From Anaerolineaceae bacterium (lineage in GTDB: Bacteria; Chloroflexota; Anaerolineae; Anaerolineales; Anaerolineaceae): a stretch of DNA of 6,361 nucleotides. Shown here piece by piece: positions 1 to 4,893 of this stretch. How positions within the stretch are numbered: position 1 is the stretch's first letter; each line of letters begins with the position of its first letter. Position numbers and translations under genes: made by a program. The notes beneath the pieces were generated by a model that searched no databases, was not told the DNA's origin, and saw nothing but the letters and a program-made list of their open reading frames with translations. The DNA is taken from contig JAUXFJ010000096.1 of the NCBI GenBank assembly GCA_030620065.1, positions 1 through 6,361 of the forward strand. Direction: 5' to 3'.

Positions 1-73
1 ACTGGGAATCTAATAGAACTTTGGAAACCTGTTCACTTAGGTCAGTCGGCATGATTGCGAGTATCATTTTCAT
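1..73 (-). CDS. Partial gene: probable stand-alone PII-like protein, possibly a cyclic-di-AMP receptor (5' end only)
   Basis: Only the first 24 codons are inside the window; the gene runs off the left edge. It starts with ATG at 73, two bases after the TAA of the antiporter gene (TAA-AG-ATG), and has a good ribosome site (GAGGA, 9-nt spacer) inside the antiporter's last codons. The peptide begins MKMILAIMPTDLSEQVSKVL. That is a hydrophobic beta strand, a short turn, then an amphipathic helix, the opening of PII-like proteins. The remembered start of the c-di-AMP receptor DarA/PstA (MKLIxAxVQDxDxxRL) has the same pattern, and so does the strand that opens the sensor domain at the end of the neighbouring antiporter. 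The tight junction implies translational coupling. I am fairly sure this is a real gene. The family call rests on 24 residues and is tentative; a classical GlnB-type PII or another small ferredoxin-fold protein is possible. Confidence 0.55.
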   Translation of the reverse strand, partial: MKMILAIMPTDLSEQVSKVLLDSQ

Positions 74-75
74 CT

Positions 76-2097
76 TTACAATTCCTCGTAGCGCTCAACG
101 TCTAAGGTGAAAATAGTAGCTCCACCATGGGTGATCTCAGGTTTATCCGACAATTCCTCAGCGAGTGCTTTCGATCGCCCTTTGCCCGCACTTTCAATTA
201 GAGCTTTTATTTCTCTGCGTTTTTCAGCCGGGACACCGATCAGTAAGGTTGCGTTTTTCCTACCTAAAAATCCGCCTGTACTGGCGATATGGGTAAAGGG
301 ATATTCGTATGGTTGAAGCAGTGAAGTGATTTTTTCTAAATCTCTTTCCTGGATGACAATAGTCATTAAATGCTTGATATTTCTTAACGTTCGAAGCCGA
401 AGTAATTGGATAAGATCAGCTTGGTTTTCTGTCAGGGAAGCATCAACTTCGTGAACAAGTTCTGTGAAAGTCTCTTCAGATATATTGCCATCTCTCAGTA
501 GAGTTCGAAGAGCCGCTCGCTCACTTTTCAGCGCTTCCTGGAGGGCGGATTCTAATTCTCTGATTTCGACATCAGGATGGGAGCTCATTGTCTTCGCGGC
601 CGCGGTAGTTAATGTATCGACATGGTTTTCTATCGGCTTTGACAACAAATTCCACACATGTTGGGACAAAAGCCCGTCGTTATACATGGTCTCCAATTGT
701 TTATAAGCAGTTCTAGCCATTACGGCTCTGGCATTCATATTATCATATTCAGCTTGAGATTCGCTTTTCTCAATCAGGCCCATACGATTGATTAATGGTT
801 TCATTGTTGAACCCTGAATCAGCAAGGTGAATAACACTACACCAAAAGCCATGGACTGGATGACTGTTCGCTGATCACCAAGGCTTGCTGGCAAGCTTAA
901 TGCCAGGGCTAACGAAATAGCACCTCGCAGACCACCCCAGTAAAGAATATGTTTATAGCGCATCGGGACACCGGATCCGATCCAGGATAATCCATAAATT
1001 GAAGCAGCCCGGGCAACAAGGACTGCCAGGATTGCCCAGAGAATGGCATTCCAGTCAGTGAGTAAAACATTTAAATCAATTTGAAGTCCGATTAACAAAA
1101 AGACGAAGGAGTTGGCAAGGAATGCTGCATATTCCCAGAAGTTAAAGGCCAGAATACGGGTTGTCGGAGACATGCGGCTCGGACCAAGATTTCCGCTGAC
1201 AATGCCAGCGGCCACTACAGCAAGAACGCCGCTGACGTGGAATTGTTCAGCAACAATATAGGAGCCAAACGCAAGCACACTGGTAAGTGTGGTTTCAATC
1301 AAGGGGTTGTCAATCATGCTGATGGCCAATGAAATCAGCAGGCCTAAAATGAGGCCGATGATAATGCCTCCACCAGCGACTAAAAAAAAGTTTAATATGC
1401 TATCTGTCAAATTAAAATAGCCGGTTACAGAAATGACAACCATTAAGTTAAAAAGAACGATGGCGGTGCCGTCATTAAAAAGACTTTCGCCTTCAATCAA
1501 TAGTTGAAGGCGCTTGGGCACTCCTAGAGAGCGGAACAAAGCTACGACTGCTACAGGATCGGTTGCCGCTATGAGTGAGCCAAATAGAAGAGCAGTGACA
1601 AGAGAAAAATTGGTTCCCCAATAGAGAACGCCACCCACCAGGAAAGTTGTTAGCAAGACACCAGGAATTGCCAGGCTTAAAATAGGCGCCAGATCGCGGA
1701 GGAGGTCCTTTGCTTTTACCTGAAAAGCAGCTTCGTAAATCAGCGGAGGAACGAGCAACCCCAGGAAAAGTTGGGGACTGACATTGATATCTTGCTGCCC
1801 AAAAAATGCCAAAACTAAGCCTATCAATACCAGGCCAGTTGTATATGGCACACGTAAACGATCTGTGACAATGCCTACCAGGGAAGCAATGAGCAATAAA
1901 CCAATTGTAATTTCAATTTGAAGAATTATATTTGAATCTTCTTCTGCATTCGAATCGTGACTGATTGTATTTGCAGTTGCTGGAGAAGTATTTTCGGTAA
2001 TGCTATCGCATCCCGAAACGGTAGTGATGACCAGAAGAGAAATGATAAAAAAGATTAGGATGGAGTGTGAAAATTTCTTGTTTTTGATGAGTGCCAT
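76..2097 (-). CDS. CPA1-family Na+/H+ antiporter with C-terminal PII-like cyclic-di-AMP receptor domain
   Basis: A 673-residue membrane transporter that should exchange Na+ (or K+) for H+ across the cell membrane. Residues 11-30 form a hydrophobic stretch ending in a lipobox (VSGC, Cys30), followed by a polar linker to about 56. About 13 membrane helices follow (57-432, by eye). CPA1 hallmarks are TDPVAVV (179-185), ESLFNDG (204-210, with the Asn208-Asp209 ion-site pair) and GGLRGAIS (388-395). Residues 440-573 are a charged helical region usual for bacterial members. Residues 574-673 are unusual: ASTGGFL (605-611), Asn615, IGV (620-622) and GGATIFTL (658-665) match the DarA/PstA c-di-AMP receptor family. 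Cytoplasmic positive loops (R80/R82, K128/K130, K195/R196, R378/K382) give an outside N-terminus and inside C-terminus. ATG 2097 is the first possible start, since an in-frame TGA lies 9 nt upstream; its ribosome site is weak. Transporter call very sure, sensor domain fairly sure, ion specificity unknown. Confidence 0.93.
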   Translation of the reverse strand: MALIKNKKFSHSILIFFIISLLVITTVSGCDSITENTSPATANTISHDSNAEEDSNIILQIEITIGLLLIASLVGIVTDRLRVPYTTGLVLIGLVLAFFGQQDINVSPQLFLGLLVPPLIYEAAFQVKAKDLLRDLAPILSLAIPGVLLTTFLVGGVLYWGTNFSLVTALLFGSLIAATDPVAVVALFRSLGVPKRLQLLIEGESLFNDGTAIVLFNLMVVISVTGYFNLTDSILNFFLVAGGGIIIGLILGLLISLAISMIDNPLIETTLTSVLAFGSYIVAEQFHVSGVLAVVAAGIVSGNLGPSRMSPTTRILAFNFWEYAAFLANSFVFLLIGLQIDLNVLLTDWNAILWAILAVLVARAASIYGLSWIGSGVPMRYKHILYWGGLRGAISLALALSLPASLGDQRTVIQSMAFGVVLFTLLIQGSTMKPLINRMGLIEKSESQAEYDNMNARAVMARTAYKQLETMYNDGLLSQHVWNLLSKPIENHVDTLTTAAAKTMSSHPDVEIRELESALQEALKSERAALRTLLRDGNISEETFTELVHEVDASLTENQADLIQLLRLRTLRNIKHLMTIVIQERDLEKITSLLQPYEYPFTHIASTGGFLGRKNATLLIGVPAEKRREIKALIESAGKGRSKALAEELSDKPEITHGGATIFTLDVERYEEL
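83..87 (-). promoter_or_regulatory. Ribosome binding site for the partial downstream gene
   Basis: GAGGA on the minus strand lies 9 nt before the ATG at 73 and within the final codons of the antiporter gene. It supports the choice of ATG 73 as a true start and suggests that ribosomes finishing the antiporter can begin the next gene. Confidence 0.6.
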
Positions 2098-2147
2098 ATA
2101 ATATCAACCCCATATATATTTCTATTGTGCGATATGCATGAATATTT

Positions 2148-3869
2148 CTACTGATTTTCCCATATTGAGGCTTGAAAAACTTCAGTTAAGAAAATCTCAC
2201 GTTCGCTGGGTGTCATCAATCGTGGACGGGCGTTGTCAACAAATTGGAGAGTAATTAGTCGAGTATTGATATATGATCCGTCATAAAAATAATGGAGATC
2301 AATAAAGGATTTGTCCTTATTGACATGTTCAGCGGAATTATACTGTGCCAGGTACCATTGGTCAAAGAATAGATTTCCCAGTCCGTAATGAATTAAAGAT
2401 GTTCCAGTGAGTTCTATCGCTTGCGGATGGTGCGCCTGGCTGCCGCTGACGATCACAGCGCCTGCATCGGAAAGGCGGCGAAAATCCCATTGCTGGATTG
2501 CAACAGGGTAATAGCTGTCAATTTCTTCATGCTGCATAGTGGCAATCACGAGAAAACCTTGTTCTTGTAGGCGGGAAATTTCAGCTAACATCCATTCAAA
2601 ATCACATCTGGAAGCTCCAGGATTTGTATCTGAGGCTGTAGCGTAGCGGTCATGCACTTTACCGTTACAGCCAATAAATGCAAATTTATTACCGTTATGC
2701 TCTATGAATACGGGCTTTAAACCTTCGGCTAAAGTTTCTCCTCCACCATAGGTCAGCCAGTTTCGATCGTGATAGAGATCGAGGGAGTGAAGCATAGCCT
2801 CTGGACCCCAGTCTCCGAAATGATCGCCACTGAGCTCAACGATATCTGTACCCAAGACTTCAAGAAGTTGGATATATTCATCCTTGCTGCAAAAATTAAG
2901 CGACGTTTGATTAGAATCCGGAGTGGGACAGTCTTCAGCAAAAGGAACTTCGTTGCTGATGTGGGTAATGTCAGCGGTTTCTAGTAAGGAGTGGATATCT
3001 TCAGCCGGGTAAAGCAATCCCTTTTCTTCCATGATGTAAGCTGTGTCTCGCACGAGGGCAGTTACTCCGGTTAATGCAATAGTTGTAAGTTTGGTATGGT
3101 CAAAATTGGTGACCAGATTCCCCAGCGGCAAGGGATCGAGGGGGTCAGGCCACGAGGACAAGTGAATTGGGAGTGTGAGGTTATACTGATCCGGGATGAA
3201 GTCGGGGCTTAGTGGATTTTGACCATCCAAAGAGAGTATTTTCCAGTAGGGATTTAATTGTTCAAAAGGGATTATTGCAATTGACTCTGGCGCAGCCCAG
3301 AGAGTAGAAAGAATTAAATCTGCATCAAGTACTCTTAAAGCGCCGGGATCAGGTTCGCCCCAAAGAAGGGTGAGCGCGTATTTTGTTTCTTCGCTCAATG
3401 CTAGTTCAATGACAGAAAGAGAAGAAGAAATTCCAGTTTGCCAGAATGTTAGCAAGTCCGCTGAATTCAAGTCCTCAACAAGAGAAGGGAAAGGAGATAC
3501 AAGCAGGTATGTCCAAGAACCGAAAGGAATACCGTTTTTTACAGAAGTTGTAATTGACGCATCTTGTTGATCCTGCAATAGAGAAAACTCAGGGGAAATG
3601 GCAAAAAAATCATGAAGTGCTGCAGGAAAATAAGGATCTACCCAAATTGAATACGGGATTGGGGGCAGATCCGGAGTTGCAGTGGAGGGCAGATCAATGG
3701 GTATGTCTGATTGAACTGTCGGAGTAGCAGGGTCTTGCGATTGAGTCAGGGCAGGAGAATCCGGTTGTAATCCACACCCATTAATTAAAAAAAGTAACGG
3801 AACAAAAATAACAAGCACTTTACTGCGTATAGACACTATCTTAATTGTCAGCGGTTGAAATAAATGCAT
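2148..3869 (-). CDS. CapA-family (PGA_cap) lipoprotein with N-terminal binding-protein-like region
   Basis: A 573-residue secreted protein, probably lipid-anchored outside the membrane. The N-terminus has a basic region, a hydrophobic core (18-29) and a lipobox-like NGC (Cys32; Asn at -2 is unusual). A Ser/Thr/Pro-rich linker runs to about 72. Residues 73-245 resemble, by recalled pattern only, periplasmic-binding-like domains joined to CapA proteins in Chloroflexota (WVDPYFP; SIAIIPFEQLNPYWKILSLDG). Residues 260-545 have the order of CapA motifs, which belong to a calcineurin-like metallophosphoesterase fold: ISNEVPF (304-310), DIVELSGDHFGDWG (342-355), GKFAFIG-like strand (393-400), MQHEE (445-449), GSQAHHPQ (476-483) and YGLGNLFFDQ (495-504). 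Several expected metal-site residues differ. CapA proteins act in poly-gamma-glutamate or capsule production, but no capB, capC or pgs gene is visible, so the substrate is unknown. ATG 3869 is the first start after an in-frame TAA 6 nt upstream. Confidence 0.85.
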   Translation of the reverse strand: MHLFQPLTIKIVSIRSKVLVIFVPLLFLINGCGLQPDSPALTQSQDPATPTVQSDIPIDLPSTATPDLPPIPYSIWVDPYFPAALHDFFAISPEFSLLQDQQDASITTSVKNGIPFGSWTYLLVSPFPSLVEDLNSADLLTFWQTGISSSLSVIELALSEETKYALTLLWGEPDPGALRVLDADLILSTLWAAPESIAIIPFEQLNPYWKILSLDGQNPLSPDFIPDQYNLTLPIHLSSWPDPLDPLPLGNLVTNFDHTKLTTIALTGVTALVRDTAYIMEEKGLLYPAEDIHSLLETADITHISNEVPFAEDCPTPDSNQTSLNFCSKDEYIQLLEVLGTDIVELSGDHFGDWGPEAMLHSLDLYHDRNWLTYGGGETLAEGLKPVFIEHNGNKFAFIGCNGKVHDRYATASDTNPGASRCDFEWMLAEISRLQEQGFLVIATMQHEEIDSYYPVAIQQWDFRRLSDAGAVIVSGSQAHHPQAIELTGTSLIHYGLGNLFFDQWYLAQYNSAEHVNKDKSFIDLHYFYDGSYINTRLITLQFVDNARPRLMTPSEREIFLTEVFQASIWENQ

Positions 3870-3881
3870 TATTTATTGATG

Positions 3882-3891
3882 TCCTTCTCCT
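3882..3891 (-). promoter_or_regulatory. Purine-rich ribosome binding site of the CapA-family gene
   Basis: The minus strand reads AGGAGAAGGA, two overlapping Shine-Dalgarno-like cores, 12 nt before ATG 3869. The spacing is longer than the usual 5-9 nt, so initiation may be only moderate. No other in-frame start sits closer, because a TAA occurs between this site and the ATG. Confidence 0.45.
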
Positions 3892-3928
3892 GGTTGTAGG
3901 CTGCCTTCGACAGGTTGAATGTCATAAG

Positions 3929-4729
3929 TCAGGTATATGATTGGCAAATTTCATAAAGCTGCTGAGCTTTTAGTAAATCGCTGCCATAAGGACAGTGGGT
4001 TTCATTTTGATGCTCAAAATACTTTCCAGTGATATTTTGAACACTTTTAGAAGCAGCAAGCCAGACAGGTGTTTTAGCCCCCTCGTCTGGAGATTGGCTA
4101 CCGCCAAAACCCAGACTGTTGCTTAAGGAAGAATTTACATCTCCTGGATGACAAGCATTGACTGTGACATCGGAGTGCACCAAGTTTTGGGAAAAGATCG
4201 AGGTTAGCATCCGATTGGCTTGTTTGGATTGGCGATACGAATCGTGATTGTGATAACTGCGTATTTTAAATTCAAGGTCTTCCAAGTCCAGTCCACCAGC
4301 CCAATAACTGGCAACATTTACAACCCTTGCTGGAGAAGAATCAATTAAAATTGGTGAAAAGAACTCCGTCATCCAGAAATAGCCCAGTACATTTGTGGCA
4401 AACTGCAATTCGATCCCTTCGGTTGTTTCCATACGATTTGGGGGAGATATCGCAGCGTTGTTGACCAATATGTGCAGCGGTCCAGTCCAGGAAGCTGCCA
4501 GTGATTGAATGGATATTCGCTTAGATAGATCTGCAATTTCAAAATGTACGTTATTATTTCCGGTACTCTTTTTAATTTCAGAAACGGCCTGAGAACTTTT
4601 TTCTGGATTACGGGTTATTAAAACAACATGATAACCTTGTGATGCTAATTGAGCGGCAATAGCATTGCCAATTGCGCCGGTTGCTCCAGTTACAGCGGCA
4701 AATTTATTTGAACCCGGGGACGCAGACAT
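3929..4729 (-). CDS. Short-chain dehydrogenase/reductase (SDR), retinol-dehydrogenase-like
   Basis: A 266-residue soluble NAD(P)-dependent oxidoreductase acting in the cytoplasm. The Rossmann nucleotide motif is TGATGAIG (14-21), a TGxxGxxG spacing rather than the TGxxxGxG of most classical SDRs. Arg40 after the second strand (LITRNPEK) favours NADP(H) over NAD(H). D67-L68 (ADLS), LVNNAA (88-93), catalytic Ser141 (VNVASYWAG), the Tyr165-xxx-Lys169 pair (YRQSKQAN) and HPGDVNSSL (194-202) are all in the expected order. YxxSKxAN and HPGxVxS resemble retinol dehydrogenase and WW-domain oxidoreductase-like SDRs, whose bacterial substrates are mostly unknown. I chose ATG 4729 because GGGAG lies 5 nt upstream of it. 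A TTG at 4741 would add four residues but overlaps that ribosome site. It is the first gene of the minus-strand block and ends 59 bp before the CapA-family gene. Family call firm, substrate unknown. Confidence 0.92.
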   Translation of the reverse strand: MSASPGSNKFAAVTGATGAIGNAIAAQLASQGYHVVLITRNPEKSSQAVSEIKKSTGNNNVHFEIADLSKRISIQSLAASWTGPLHILVNNAAISPPNRMETTEGIELQFATNVLGYFWMTEFFSPILIDSSPARVVNVASYWAGGLDLEDLEFKIRSYHNHDSYRQSKQANRMLTSIFSQNLVHSDVTVNACHPGDVNSSLSNSLGFGGSQSPDEGAKTPVWLAASKSVQNITGKYFEHQNETHCPYGSDLLKAQQLYEICQSYT

Positions 4730-4734
4730 AAAAT

Positions 4735-4739
4735 CTCCC
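4735..4739 (-). promoter_or_regulatory. Ribosome binding site that fixes the SDR start
   Basis: GGGAG on the minus strand, 5 nt before ATG 4729. It overlaps the alternative TTG codon (4739-4741), which makes the longer reading unlikely. Confidence 0.6.
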
Positions 4740-4757
4740 AAAACGAATAATTAAGGT

Positions 4758-4786
4758 AGTTTAGCTTAAGGGCACTGGTGCGTCAA
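4758..4786 (-). promoter_or_regulatory. Probable sigma-70-type promoter of the SDR-CapA-antiporter block
   Basis: On the minus strand TTGACG (4781-4786, 5 of 6 matches to the -35 consensus) is separated by exactly 17 bp from TAAACT (4758-4763, 4 of 6 matches to the -10). Transcription would start near 4750, giving a leader of about 20 nt that just holds the SDR ribosome site. A short dyad GCAC-TG-GTGC (4772-4781) falls in the spacer. No terminator is visible between the genes that follow, so the four minus-strand genes may share this promoter. Confidence 0.45.
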
Positions 4787-4797
4787 TGCGAATGCCT

Positions 4798-4831
4798 TTG
4801 ATAGTAAGGAAAAGCGGGTTAAAGGTATAAT
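4798..4831 (+). promoter_or_regulatory. Candidate promoter of the (p)ppGpp synthetase/hydrolase gene
   Basis: A perfect TATAAT lies at 4826-4831, with TTGATA at 4798-4803. The 22-bp spacer is too long for a normal sigma-70 pair, so either the -10 works with a poorer -35 (TAGTAA, 4802-4807, 18-bp spacer), an activator is needed, or the match is chance. If used, the leader would be about 55 nt. The position in a divergent intergenic region supports a promoter somewhere here. Confidence 0.3.
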
Positions 4832-4893
4832 GGGAAAAACACAAAAAAATGTATAAATGAATAAACAGCAGCTGAGTTCCAGATTAAAAAGCT

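Noticed and set aside
107..706. Open frames on the plus strand opposite the antiporter gene (107-316 and 464-706)
   Set aside because: They lie wholly antisense to a strongly supported conserved protein, lack ribosome sites and show no recognisable motifs.
2098..2147. Internal promoter in the AT-rich gap before the antiporter
   Set aside because: Several TATA-like runs exist, but none has a -35 element at suitable spacing. The ATGCAT palindrome at 2134-2139 is too short to interpret.
2753..3570. Open frames within the CapA-family gene (2753-2941 minus, 2769-2984 plus, 3370-3570 plus)
   Set aside because: They are alternative-frame shadows of a continuous coding region with clear family motifs.
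3904..3914. CCTTCGACAGG, resembling a short dispersed repeat core seen in many bacterial genomes
   Set aside because: It occurs once here, the usual flanking inverted half is absent, and 11 bases is too short to call a repeat.
2098..3928. Rho-independent terminators in the gaps at 2098-2147 and 3870-3928
   Set aside because: No GC-rich stem followed by a T run was found on the minus strand in either gap.
4739..4741. TTG as the SDR start, giving a 270-residue protein
   Set aside because: The TTG overlaps the GGGAG ribosome site of the ATG at 4729, and the four extra residues add nothing to the Rossmann fold.
4772..4781. GCAC-TG-GTGC dyad in the SDR promoter spacer as an operator
   Set aside because: Four-base arms are expected often by chance, and no second copy is seen nearby.
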